Shown: positions 34,421-43,807, counted from the first letter of the stretch. The stretch is 64,000 bases of DNA from an uncultured Acidobacteriota bacterium (GCA_937871585.1 CALMPJ010000102.1:1-64000); one strand, 5' to 3'. Numbers and translations are program-made. The notes: generated by a model from the letters alone, not told the origin.

Positions 34421-34456
34421 GTCGAACTCAGACCAAGCAAGCCGCCGGCTCGCTAG
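34421..34456 (+). pseudogene. Remnant of an SDR gene 3' end (direct repeat copy 2)
   Basis: Reads gtc-gaa-ctc onward as VELRPSKPPAR and stop, the same C-terminus as the intact SDR gene (VELRPSKPPVR and stop). The five sense-codon or stop differences are aaa/aag, cct/ccg, gtt/gct, cgt/cgc and tga/tag, mostly third-position changes. Nothing upstream of it matches the SDR gene. It overlaps the 3' end of the CheA-like gene on the other strand, supplying its last residues (EPAACLV). Confidence 0.6.
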
Positions 34457-36500
34457 CAGCCGTTTGTATTTTACTCAAAGCGGTCTTGAATGAATCCGGT
34501 GTCAGAGGCTTTGCGATCAAGCTTTGAGCCCCAAGCTGCAACGCCTGATGAACATGCTCCGGCGAGCCCAGCGACGTTACCATCACGATCGGAATGTGGC
34601 CGAAGTGGTCGTCGGTTTTTACGTATTCTAAGAATTCCCAGCCGTCCATCTGAGGCATTTCTACGTCGGACAATATGAGGTCGAATTCCTGACCATTTAG
34701 CAACAAAGTCAGAGCCTCGGCACCGTCGTTTGCGGTAACTGCAACGCAGCCGGCGGCTTCGGCGATCTTCGAATTGTGGTGGCGAACTGATGCACTATCG
34801 TCGATGACGAGTACTTTTTTCGGTGTTGCGTCGATCGCCGATCCCGTCTCAACCACGGTTTCTTCAACTTTTGCTTCAGGTCTTACTAGCGGCAATCTGA
34901 TCGTAAAGATCGTGCCGACCTGCGGCTGAGTGCTGAGGCCGATGCGTCCGCCGTGTGCCTCGACGGCTTCGCGGACTATGTTCATTCCGATGCCGCGACC
35001 CGCGTTCAGATCGACCTTCTCCGCGGTGGTCAGGCCGTTGTTAAATATCAGTTCCCAAGCCTCAAACGTCGGCATATCGTCGGCTTCGTCCGATGAAATG
35101 ATGCCGGACGCGACAGCCTTTTCTTTCAACCCGGCCGCGGAGATGCCCTTGCCGTCGTCATCGACTGTCAGGATCACATCGTTGTCATCCGTCTGAACGG
35201 ACACGCTAATGTAGCCGCGTTCGCTCTTGCCGATCATACGACGGGCGTCGGGCGATTCGATGCCGTGAACGACGGCGTTTTTGAGCAGATGAAGGAGCGG
35301 TTCAATGAGTGCATCAATGAGCTGCGTGTCGATCTCAATGTCAGGTGTGAGAATGTCAAGATCGGCCTTCTTGCCTTCGTCTTGGCACGTAAGATTTACT
35401 GTTCGCTTGAGACGAGTTTCGAGAGTTCCAAATCGGACCATCCGAATGCCGAGCAGCTTGTCCTGCATTTCGTCAGTCAACGAACACTGCATTTGAAACA
35501 GCGATTCGAGAACGCGGAAATCATCGTCGCTCGCGCCGTTTCGCATGTCGGCGATACGGTGCGATAGTTCGTTGCGATTTTCGATCAGTCTCCGCGAAAC
35601 TCCGATCAGATCGTCCAATCGATCAAGAGCAACACGCACAACAGGCTTAGACTGGACGGCCTGACGCGGCTTGTCCGGTTTATTGCTGACCTCAGCTGCG
35701 ACGGTGTCTTCAACGACTTCGCCAACACCGAGCTTCGCGATCAGCTTCTTGAATTCAGCATTTTCCGGCACCGAGAAACTCGATTCGCCACCGCCGAGCA
35801 TCGAGATCAGACACGAATTAGATCGTGCGATCAGATCAGTGACATTCGAGTTGACAATACATTTACTCTCGACCATTTTGTCGAGCAGATCCTCGAGCCG
35901 GTGAGCGAGACGCGATGCTTTTTGCATGCCGACGATGCCGGCGGCGCCTTTGAAAGTATGTGCGCTTCGGCGAATTTCCCACAACGCCGACACGTCCGAA
36001 GGATCTTCGGTTAGTTTGCCGAGGCTGTGTGTGATGGCCGCGAGCAATTCGTCTGCTTCGCTGCGAAATATTTCTAATGTTTCTTCGTCGATCTCGAATT
36101 CGGAATCAGCATCCTCGTGCGGCCGAGCGTCGAGCATCTCGAACGAATCATCAACAAAGCTCGAAACGTCCTCGATCAGTTCGCCCGAACCAAGCGGCAT
36201 CTCAAGCAATACAGCCTCTGCGACCGAGATCTCGTCGAGAGCACCGAATAGTTTGAGTTGATCAATGTCGCCTTCGGACGCAAGGGCTCGAAGACAATCG
36301 GCAGCTCGCGAGAGACAGCTCATTGCTTCGGTCAGACCAAAGCCGTCGGCTTCCATCGCAAGGTCGATCAGATCGGCGGCGTGACCGGCGATCTCAACGG
36401 CAGACGCGCCGTCGGTACACATTAGTAGAAGGCCGGCGCGCGTTCGAGCGACACGTACACCGGCCTTTTCCAGAAAGGATGTTTGAATTTCAGAATGCAT
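34428..36500 (-). CDS. CheA-like hybrid histidine kinase (Hpt-HATPase-receiver, no CheW domain)
   Basis: 690 residues, cytoplasmic. A helical N-terminal region (about 1-130); an Hpt domain with phospho-acceptor H181 in RRSAHTFKGAAG; a CheA-type dimerisation helix pair (RVALDRLDDLIGVSRRLIEN); an HATPase domain with the N box HLLKNAVVHGIE, DDDGKGI and GRGIGMNIV; and a C-terminal receiver with D612 in ILSDVEMPQMDG and K in LIAKPL. Classical CheA has a CheW-like domain between kinase and receiver; here only a short linker (RLPLVRPEAKVEETVVE) is present. The next gene upstream, 18 bases away, is a receiver protein, its likely partner. Pathway is unknown; ChpA/PilL-type systems are the closest analogy. 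Confidence 0.88.
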   Translation of the reverse strand: MHSEIQTSFLEKAGVRVARTRAGLLLMCTDGASAVEIAGHAADLIDLAMEADGFGLTEAMSCLSRAADCLRALASEGDIDQLKLFGALDEISVAEAVLLEMPLGSGELIEDVSSFVDDSFEMLDARPHEDADSEFEIDEETLEIFRSEADELLAAITHSLGKLTEDPSDVSALWEIRRSAHTFKGAAGIVGMQKASRLAHRLEDLLDKMVESKCIVNSNVTDLIARSNSCLISMLGGGESSFSVPENAEFKKLIAKLGVGEVVEDTVAAEVSNKPDKPRQAVQSKPVVRVALDRLDDLIGVSRRLIENRNELSHRIADMRNGASDDDFRVLESLFQMQCSLTDEMQDKLLGIRMVRFGTLETRLKRTVNLTCQDEGKKADLDILTPDIEIDTQLIDALIEPLLHLLKNAVVHGIESPDARRMIGKSERGYISVSVQTDDNDVILTVDDDGKGISAAGLKEKAVASGIISSDEADDMPTFEAWELIFNNGLTTAEKVDLNAGRGIGMNIVREAVEAHGGRIGLSTQPQVGTIFTIRLPLVRPEAKVEETVVETGSAIDATPKKVLVIDDSASVRHHNSKIAEAAGCVAVTANDGAEALTLLLNGQEFDLILSDVEMPQMDGWEFLEYVKTDDHFGHIPIVMVTSLGSPEHVHQALQLGAQSLIAKPLTPDSFKTALSKIQTAASEPAACLV

Positions 36501-36518
36501 GGGGCAGGAAATGTACGA

Positions 36519-38564
36519 CTAAGCCGCGACTGGTTCGGGAGCAGATTCGGCTTGTGGTTCGTTGACGAGATACGTATCGAGAGCACGCATCAACGTCTCA
36601 GGGCCGAACGGTTTTGTAATGTAACCCGTCGTTCCGGCCATGCGGCCGCGAACCTTGTCAAAGAAGCCGTCTTTGCCCGAGATCATCACAACAGGTACGT
36701 CTTTCGTTGCGTCATTCGAGCGAATGAGCTTGCAAACTTGATAGCCGTCCATTCGCGGCATTGCGATGTCGAGCAAAACGAGGTCTGGTTTGTTTTTCCC
36801 GATCCATTCCATTGCCTCGACGCCGTCTTCGGCACATGCGACTACGTGGCCGCTCTTTTCAAGTTTGTTCGAGATCAGTTTGCGAACCGTCGCACTATCG
36901 TCAACTACGAGGATCGAGCGGCCCTTTGGCATCGCTTCGACTTCTTCGTTATGGCGGCGGATCTCATCGAGCCTGATCTGAAGAGCATTGATCTGACCGG
37001 CCAGTATGACGTTGTTCGGCTCGTGACGTAGAGCTTCTTGCAAATATGCGAAGCCAAGATCGTGGTTTTTTAGATTGAACTGACCAACGGCTAGCTGTTG
37101 GATCTCGTCGCACGAAAATTCGCGGTTGTTCCATTGTGATTCCATCGAAGCGACTGCCTGACGAATTGCCTCCGGTCGAACCGGAGCCGCCGCGAGCAAG
37201 CGTTCGATGTCTGAGAGCGTCATCACCGAACCACAAGCGTGGCATTCGAAGGCATTAGAATCGAGTTCGTTCGAGCAGTAGCAGCATGCGTTTGCGGCCG
37301 GTTCTTCGATCTGTGGCTCTTCGACCGGAGCCTCGGCAACGCTCTCCCAAGGTGACGACGCATCCTCAGCAGTTTCTGGAACTTCGGTCTCGTGGATCGA
37401 GTAGTCGTCGCCTTCGACCTGTGGAATATATCCAGAAAGATCTTCGTCAGCCGCGGAATATTCGCGGGTTTCGGCCTCAGGCGACGCATACGAATCGGCT
37501 TCTCGAGCGATCTCTTCCGAGACGAAGCTGCGCGGCTCCTCTGGTTCTTCCGCCGTTTCGTCTGCCATTTCGAACGACTGTTCGACCATTTCGGGAGCTT
37601 CGCTAACATCAACACTTTCAGCCGTTGGCTGCGATGCGAATTCGACTTCGTTTTCGGTCGGTTGCTCCGCAACTACTTCTACTTCATCAACAGGTTCGGT
37701 CTGAGCCAGCATATGCCCTTCGGGCTTTTCTTCGGCCGGTGCCTCTTCGACAACAGGTTCTTCGACCTGCGGAGCCACATCCGCGGCGAGTCCACCGAGA
37801 TAGTCAAAACCGGCACGTGCGAAGGCATTGCTTTCGTCGATCTCAAGCATCTTGTTGTAAGCGTCAAATTTGCCCTCGAACGATGCTGCGAGATGAACCT
37901 GCATCATCCAAAGTTCGAGCGAATCAGGACGCTCGGCGAGCAATTCTTCGAGAGCTATCTCGGCTGCCGTGTAGTCACCATTCGCGGCAGTGCGTTTTAC
38001 TTCGAGGAAAGCCGCCTCAAATCTTGCTTGATCGACGGCGGCAACTGCTTCGCGGGCTTCGGCATTGTCCGCATCGAGTTCGAGAACTTTTCGATAGAGT
38101 GCGACTTTTGTTTCGTCGTCTTTGGCCAATTTTGCTTTCCAGACGAAAGCATCGACATTGCGTTCGTCGGCTTCGAGAACTGCGTCAAAACACTGTTCTG
38201 CGAGACGATGGTCGCCCTCATCAAACGCGATAACGCCGCGTTCCAGATGCGTTTTTGCAAGCAAAGTCGAAGTCGCCGATTGCCATGCGATGGCACGCTG
38301 ATTCTGCGGATCGATCTCGAGGACCTTGTCCAAAAACACCATCAATTCCTCAGGATATTCGCTGATCGACGCGAGCCAAAGCCAGGCGTCGGCGTTGTAC
38401 GGCTGAGCCGAAGTCACTTGATCGAGCAACAGACGGGCGGCACGTCGGTCACCATTCTGAGCAGCGGCGATGCCGTCGCGAAGCATTTTGTCGACTTCGT
38501 TTGCGGCAGCAGATTCTGTGAAAACTGGAGGCGAGGAAACAGCGGATTCTAGATCGAGTCTCAT
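36519..38564 (-). CDS. TPR-zinc ribbon-receiver response regulator
   Basis: 681 residues. TPR-like helical repeats fill about 18-260 (NADAWLWLASISEYPEELMV, RNVDAFVWKAKLAKDDETKV). A very acidic, low-complexity segment (about 260-420, rich in Glu, Pro and Ala) follows, then a small zinc ribbon with C427, C430, C441 and C444 (CCYCSNEL, CHACGS), more helices, and a C-terminal receiver with D599 in LLDIAMPRMDG and K in YITKPFGPE. It lies just upstream of the CheA-like kinase and is probably its substrate. The domain order is unusual for a response regulator; the output is presumably protein-protein contact, since no DNA-binding domain is present. Confidence 0.88.
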   Translation of the reverse strand: MRLDLESAVSSPPVFTESAAANEVDKMLRDGIAAAQNGDRRAARLLLDQVTSAQPYNADAWLWLASISEYPEELMVFLDKVLEIDPQNQRAIAWQSATSTLLAKTHLERGVIAFDEGDHRLAEQCFDAVLEADERNVDAFVWKAKLAKDDETKVALYRKVLELDADNAEAREAVAAVDQARFEAAFLEVKRTAANGDYTAAEIALEELLAERPDSLELWMMQVHLAASFEGKFDAYNKMLEIDESNAFARAGFDYLGGLAADVAPQVEEPVVEEAPAEEKPEGHMLAQTEPVDEVEVVAEQPTENEVEFASQPTAESVDVSEAPEMVEQSFEMADETAEEPEEPRSFVSEEIAREADSYASPEAETREYSAADEDLSGYIPQVEGDDYSIHETEVPETAEDASSPWESVAEAPVEEPQIEEPAANACCYCSNELDSNAFECHACGSVMTLSDIERLLAAAPVRPEAIRQAVASMESQWNNREFSCDEIQQLAVGQFNLKNHDLGFAYLQEALRHEPNNVILAGQINALQIRLDEIRRHNEEVEAMPKGRSILVVDDSATVRKLISNKLEKSGHVVACAEDGVEAMEWIGKNKPDLVLLDIAMPRMDGYQVCKLIRSNDATKDVPVVMISGKDGFFDKVRGRMAGTTGYITKPFGPETLMRALDTYLVNEPQAESAPEPVAA

Positions 38565-38781
38565 ATAGTTTTTTCAATTAGCGGGCAAAGAACTGAGATT
38601 TCTGGAAGCTCGGCGGACAGTGCAGACGCACGGAAAGCCACTTCATCAGTTTCAGAAAAGCAATCGTGATGCCATCGGTCTAGACAGAGATCGTCGACGT
38701 TCATTTCGCCGTAACATTACTATATGCAATGGTTTACCGACGTGATTGTTTTGGTTGGTCTTCCATTAGGCCGGTATTCGC

Positions 38782-38806
38782 TGGTATAATCTGACAAATA
38801 TTGTCA
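38782..38806 (+). promoter_or_regulatory. Extended -10 promoter with overlapping palindromic operator
   Basis: TGGTATAAT at 38782-38790 is a perfect extended -10 (TGnTATAAT). The palindrome TGACAA-ATA-TTGTCA (38792-38806) sits at the predicted start site, and a further TGACAA half-site lies at 38816-38821. The gene start is at 38837. Confidence 0.55.
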
Positions 38807-38836
38807 CAATTCGATTGACAAAATTAAGTACGAAGT

Positions 38837-39778
38837 ATGTCCGCCGATCTCGCTCATTCTCCTGAATTTGACATTGTCATCGCCGGCGGAGGTCCCGCCG
38901 GAATGGCGGCCGCTATCTGGTGTGCGGACCTTGGTTTATCGTGCTGCTTGATCGAAGGCAGTTCGTCGCTCGGAGGCCAATTGGGCTGGATACACGCCGC
39001 GATTACAAACTATCCGGGAATTGTTGCTGAAAATGGGGCCGATCTTTTGCGACGGTTCGAATCGAGTCTTCCGAATAACATCGATCGCGTGTATGGTTCG
39101 AGAGTTGTTTCGATAGATGCAGCCGAATTAGCTGTAACGCTGGATTCGGGCCGGACCTTGACATGCCGTTCGATAATACTCGCGACCGGCATTCGGCGCC
39201 GTCGGCTTGGCATTCAGGGCGAGGTCGAGTTTCTTGGCAAAGGCATATTGGACAGCGGATCGAAAGCCAAGAGCAATGTTTCCGGGAAACGTGTCGTCAT
39301 CATCGGTGGCGGTGATGCAGCTATCGAGAACGCCCTTATCTTAAGCGAAAGTGCGGCGAAAGTTACCGTGATCCATCGAAGAGCCGGGTTTTCCGCGCGC
39401 GAGGAATTTCTGGAGCCGGCGACAAAGCGTTCTAATGTCGAGTTGATAACTTCGTCAGAATTACTCTCGATCAACGGCGATGACGTTGTGAAAACGACCA
39501 CATTCCGCTCGAATGCCTCCGATCAAAGCCGCGAAATCGATGCTGATGCCGTCTTGATACGCGTCGGAGTTGAACCAAACTCCGAATTCGTCGAAGGCAT
39601 CGTTGATCTCGATCCGCGCGGTTACATTGTTGTCGATCGAAATTGTATGACATCAATATCAAACGTATTTGCGATCGGGGATGTCTCAAACCCTGCCGCT
39701 CCTACTATTGCGGGTGCGGTTGGAGATGCGGCCACTGCGGTAAAATCTGCATTCTCACGTCTTGGGCCGAATTCGTGA
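38837..39778 (+). CDS. Thioredoxin-reductase-like FAD/NAD(P) oxidoreductase lacking the CxxC
   Basis: 313 residues, class II pyridine-nucleotide disulfide-reductase fold. The FAD motif is GGGPAG at 17-22, the second dinucleotide motif is VVIIGGGDAAIENAL, and the FAD-binding GDVSNPAAPTIAGAVGDAATA is near the end. Where thioredoxin reductase has CATC (about 135-138), this protein has DSGS at 139-142, so it cannot reduce a disulfide in the usual way. It may act as a ferredoxin/flavodoxin-NADP reductase or another NAD(P)H oxidoreductase. It stands alone, divergent from the response-regulator gene. Confidence 0.88.
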   Translation: MSADLAHSPEFDIVIAGGGPAGMAAAIWCADLGLSCCLIEGSSSLGGQLGWIHAAITNYPGIVAENGADLLRRFESSLPNNIDRVYGSRVVSIDAAELAVTLDSGRTLTCRSIILATGIRRRRLGIQGEVEFLGKGILDSGSKAKSNVSGKRVVIIGGGDAAIENALILSESAAKVTVIHRRAGFSAREEFLEPATKRSNVELITSSELLSINGDDVVKTTTFRSNASDQSREIDADAVLIRVGVEPNSEFVEGIVDLDPRGYIVVDRNCMTSISNVFAIGDVSNPAAPTIAGAVGDAATAVKSAFSRLGPNS

Positions 39779-40082
39779 AATGTCATATGTTCTCCACATT
39801 TTTGGAGAATCCGTCAGTTTGACGTAGCCTCCCGATATGATTCCACCGCAACTTCGGAACTTTGCATTGATCTCCGCAAATATAACTTTACATTAGAGTT
39901 AAAGCGTGTATTATACTTCTAAAAGCTTGTTACAAAATAATTAAAAAGTCGCTTGTATCACTTGGCACGGATACTGCATTCCGTATTTCTAGAACCCGAT
40001 TTAATCAGTTTTAGATAGCGATCATTGTTCATTGTGAGCGGGTTCTGCTATTCACGATGATTTGCACTCAGGAGGAAAAAAT
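39779..40082. other. Intergenic leader before the Oar-type receptor
   Basis: Gene-free. It holds a weak hairpin (ttctcca/tggagaa, 39790-39809), an AT-rich stretch around 39885-39950, the sigma-54-type promoter at 39963-39978 and the ribosome binding site GGAGG (40071-40075). Confidence 0.6.
39963..39978 (+). promoter_or_regulatory. Predicted sigma-54 (-24/-12) promoter
   Basis: TGGCACGGATACTGCA carries the invariant GG (39964-39965) and GC (39976-39977) with the required 10-base gap and matches the consensus TGGCACG-N4-TTGCA at all but one position. The predicted start near 39989 gives a 94-base leader to the ATG at 40083. Confidence 0.7.
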
Positions 40083-43000
40083 ATGAGGACCAAATGGATA
40101 AGCACATTGCTAACACTGACCCTTGCGGTTGTCTTCATGCCGGCATTGGCTATGGCCCAAGTCGGCACGTCGTCGATCACCGGACAGGTGACCGATCCGC
40201 AAGGAAATGCCGTGGCAGGTGCTTCAGTCCGGCTTGTTAGTTCGACAGGAACAAGCCGAACGGTAGTTTCAAATAACGACGGACTATATACGTTTTCATC
40301 GGTTTCGCCAGGAACGTATTCCGTTGAAGTAGAGATGAAGGGCTTCAAAAAGGCGGTCGTTGCCGATGTAAAAGCTCTCGTTGACAGCACGACAAATCTC
40401 AACGTAAAGGTAGAGATCGGTGAAGTGACCGAAGTCGTGAACGTGGATGCTGCAGGGCTTGAGAGCATCGTCAACACAACCGACGCCAGCACCGGAAACA
40501 ATTTTGTTTCCGAGCAGATCTTGCAGTTGCCGCTTCAGGGCCGCAACGTTACAAATCTGCTTAGTTTGCAGGCCGGTGTCACGCCTGACGGTTCCGTCGT
40601 CGGTGGACGTGCCGACCAAGCGAACATCACGCTTGACGGCGTTGACGTAAACAATCAACAGAACGCCGCCGCATTCGAAACAGTTCTTCGCGTAAATCCC
40701 GATTCGGTTGACGAATTTCGCGTCACAACCGCAAACTCCGACGCGACCAAAGGCCGTTCGTCGGGTGCTCAGATCTCGCTGATCACGAAGAGCGGCTCGA
40801 ACCAATGGCGAGGTGCGGTATATGAGTATCATCGCAATACTATTACTGCAGCAAATGATTGGTTTAACAATGCTTCGGGCGTGGAAAGGCCAAAACTGAT
40901 CCGAAATCTATACGGCGGACGTATAGGTGGACCGATCGTTAAAGATCGTCTCTTCTTTTTCTACAATTACGAGGCAATGCGTGAGGATAAGAACTCGGGC
41001 GTAACGCGCTTGGTGCCGACCGCAAGCCTAGGAGCAGGCACGATCCGATTCGACGATAATGCAGGCACGTCGTGGAATATTACCGCTGCTCAGATAAATA
41101 CTTTCACACTATCGAACTTAGCTGTGGTTGACGTAAATACTGCTGTTACCAATTTGTTTTCGGCAGCCGCAGGGCGATATCCGGTAAATGATAACTCGCA
41201 GGGCGACGGGCGGAATACCGGCGGATTCCGATTCAACGCACCGGTTCCCGTCAAACTGAATATGCACACTGCTCGTTTTGACTGGAACGTGACAAGTGAC
41301 CAGAAGCATACAGTTTCATTCCGCGGAAACTATCAGCAGGATCTCATTGGTGCTGCACCTTATTTGCCGGACACGCCTCCGACGAATTTCTGGAGTCATC
41401 CGCTTGGATTTGTGGCGACGCATACTTGGCTGGTCAAATCGAATATGACCAATCGATTCAGCTATGGCTTAACTCGTTTGGCATATAGCGACCAAAGCGA
41501 CTCAAGCGATCCGGCGATCACGTTCCGAAGCGTGTTCCAACCGGTTGCATTCCGACGTGGCGTCGATCGTGTCAATCCGACTCAGAATTTCACAAACGAC
41601 TTCACTTGGATCAAGGGTAATCACACTCTCCAGTTTGGTGCGAATGTACGCTTGATCAAGAATTCTCGCGTCAGTTTTGCTCGTTCATTCGACCGTGCAG
41701 GTACCAACTTTAGCTGGTCGGCAAGCAACATTGCACGAACTGCTATTCAGACCTACATCAGGCAAGTTACCGGAAACAACACTCTCGGTGTAGCGTCCGG
41801 TTGGAGTACGCCAGTGCAGCACGCATTAGTAGCGATCCTTGGCCGTTTGAACGATTATGGAGCAAGCTACAATTTCAATCTAGACGGTACTATCATTGGG
41901 CCAAATCAGGGCATCAAACGCATATTCAAGACCGAAGAGTATGACGGTTATGTCCAGGATTCGTGGAAGGTCAGGTCCAATTTGACGCTAAACCTCGGAC
42001 TTCGTTACGGAATTTCAATGCCTGTTTACGAAGCTCAGGGATTTGACACTGTTCCTAGCATTCCGCTCGGAACGTATCTAAACACGACCATTGCCGCTAT
42101 GGAAAGCGGGATCAATTACCGCGAACCGATATCGGTACGTCTCGCTGGCAAAGCCAATGGACTGGATCCGATCTACAACTTGGACATCGATAATTTCCAG
42201 CCGAGAGTATCTGTGGCGTGGTCTCCGGATTTTGGCGATGGTGTGTTGGCAAAGATATTTGGTAAGAAGGACAAGGCTGTTCTTCGTGGCGGTTTCGCTA
42301 TTACCAATGACTATTTTGGTCAACAGCTTGCGACAAACTGGGGCAATAAAAACTCGCTTGGCTTTTCTTTGTCAAAAAACCTGAATGCGAATACGTTCAA
42401 TATTACGGACAATCCCGGACCTTCGTACACAGGACCGTCAATGAATATTCGCAGTTTCCCGAATATTGTCGCTCCGGGAAATTTGTCATTCCCATTGACT
42501 TCGCCTCAGGTAAACCCGGGGCTCGGTCCTATCCAGCGATCGCTTGACCAAAATCTGCAGTCGCCGATCAACTATACGTTCAGCTTTACGTATGGACGTG
42601 AATTGCCGTGGAAGATGTGGCTTGATATTAGCTATCAAGGGCGTCTTGCTCGCAATCTCTTGATCGGCCGTGATGCCGTCATGCTTCGCGGAGATATCAA
42701 AGACAATCGTTCGGGACTGACATACTTCCAAGCAGCCACGATCCTCGATCGTCAGTTGCAAGCAGGCGTCCCTGCCGCAAACGTTGCCCCTGTAGCATTC
42801 TTTGAGAATATGTGGGCTCCTGGTGTTCTTGCTACCGCTTTCGGATGCGGCGCAGTTCTAAATTGCACCAACACTCAAGCGGTCTATCAACGACAGCCCG
42901 TAGCAGGCGACTGGACCTATTTGATGCAGCAATTGGACCAAAGCGGAAATACCCGCTACTTCTTCCAGGGTCAGTACGATTCGCTTGCGGTTTACAGCAC

Positions 43001-43781
43001 AGCGGGAACATCTGACTATCATGGTGGCTCGCTCAGTCTTCGCCAGCGTCTCGCGGGCGTGACTTGGGACTTTAATTACACCTATTCAAAATCCCTTGAC
43101 GAAGCCTCGGGTCTTCAGACGGCAGATTCGTTTGGTGCGGCTTTTGTCCTTAACTCGTTCAACCTCAAAGACCAGCGTTCGTTCTCGGATTTTGACCTCA
43201 GACACGTTATCAACTTCAACGGCATCTGGGATCTTCCCATCGGACGTGGCCGCAAGTTTGGCAAGGACATGAATAAGTTCGTCAATGCCATTATTGGTGG
43301 ATGGTCATTGAGCGGTGTGTTCCGATGGGATTCGGGCTATCCGTTTGACGGATTCTACGATGCAACCGGTTGGCAAACCAATTGGAACATTCGGAGCTAT
43401 ATGACGCAGGTGACGCCGGTCGAGACCGGTACTTTCTATACGCCAAGCGGTCCGAACATATTTGCCGATCCGGCAGCAGCAGTTCGTGCATGGCGAACAC
43501 CACATCCGGGCGAAACCGGAACTCGTAATCCGATCAGGCTTCCGGGAACGTGGAACATTGACGCCGGCATCGCGAAATCCTTCAATATGCCATACAAGGA
43601 AGGCCACAAGGTGACTTTCAGAATGGACGTTTTTAATGTAACGAACACACCGTTCTTCGATGGCCAGTCGGTTGGTACGTTGGGTTATACCGGTTCGGCG
43701 GCTCCGCCAAACTTTGGTAAATACACGGCAACGGCCAACGACCCTCGTGTTGTTCAGTTTGCTTTACGCTACGATTTCTAG
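40083..43781 (+). CDS. Oar-type TonB-dependent outer-membrane receptor
   Basis: 1232 residues from the ATG at 40083, set by GGAGG 7 bases upstream. Signal peptide (MRTKWISTLLTLTLAVVFMP to AMAQ); N-terminal carboxypeptidase-regulatory-like domain (ITGQVTDPQGNAVAGASVRL, about 29-110); plug (LQLPLQGRNVTNLLSLQAGV, ANITLDGVDVNNQ, DEFRVTTANSDATKGRSSGA); long Oar-like barrel ending VVQFALRYDF. Proteins of this type in Acidobacteriota are presumed importers of oligosaccharides or other large substrates, but the ligand cannot be read here. It has its own sigma-54-type promoter and terminator, so it is a monocistronic unit. Confidence 0.92.
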   Translation: MRTKWISTLLTLTLAVVFMPALAMAQVGTSSITGQVTDPQGNAVAGASVRLVSSTGTSRTVVSNNDGLYTFSSVSPGTYSVEVEMKGFKKAVVADVKALVDSTTNLNVKVEIGEVTEVVNVDAAGLESIVNTTDASTGNNFVSEQILQLPLQGRNVTNLLSLQAGVTPDGSVVGGRADQANITLDGVDVNNQQNAAAFETVLRVNPDSVDEFRVTTANSDATKGRSSGAQISLITKSGSNQWRGAVYEYHRNTITAANDWFNNASGVERPKLIRNLYGGRIGGPIVKDRLFFFYNYEAMREDKNSGVTRLVPTASLGAGTIRFDDNAGTSWNITAAQINTFTLSNLAVVDVNTAVTNLFSAAAGRYPVNDNSQGDGRNTGGFRFNAPVPVKLNMHTARFDWNVTSDQKHTVSFRGNYQQDLIGAAPYLPDTPPTNFWSHPLGFVATHTWLVKSNMTNRFSYGLTRLAYSDQSDSSDPAITFRSVFQPVAFRRGVDRVNPTQNFTNDFTWIKGNHTLQFGANVRLIKNSRVSFARSFDRAGTNFSWSASNIARTAIQTYIRQVTGNNTLGVASGWSTPVQHALVAILGRLNDYGASYNFNLDGTIIGPNQGIKRIFKTEEYDGYVQDSWKVRSNLTLNLGLRYGISMPVYEAQGFDTVPSIPLGTYLNTTIAAMESGINYREPISVRLAGKANGLDPIYNLDIDNFQPRVSVAWSPDFGDGVLAKIFGKKDKAVLRGGFAITNDYFGQQLATNWGNKNSLGFSLSKNLNANTFNITDNPGPSYTGPSMNIRSFPNIVAPGNLSFPLTSPQVNPGLGPIQRSLDQNLQSPINYTFSFTYGRELPWKMWLDISYQGRLARNLLIGRDAVMLRGDIKDNRSGLTYFQAATILDRQLQAGVPAANVAPVAFFENMWAPGVLATAFGCGAVLNCTNTQAVYQRQPVAGDWTYLMQQLDQSGNTRYFFQGQYDSLAVYSTAGTSDYHGGSLSLRQRLAGVTWDFNYTYSKSLDEASGLQTADSFGAAFVLNSFNLKDQRSFSDFDLRHVINFNGIWDLPIGRGRKFGKDMNKFVNAIIGGWSLSGVFRWDSGYPFDGFYDATGWQTNWNIRSYMTQVTPVETGTFYTPSGPNIFADPAAAVRAWRTPHPGETGTRNPIRLPGTWNIDAGIAKSFNMPYKEGHKVTFRMDVFNVTNTPFFDGQSVGTLGYTGSAAPPNFGKYTATANDPRVVQFALRYDF

Positions 43782-43807
43782 GTCGAACGACCTAAGATCG
43801 AATTGAA

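Noticed and set aside
39790-39809. Hairpin after the flavoprotein gene as a terminator
   Set aside because: A 7-bp stem with no following T-run is too weak to call.
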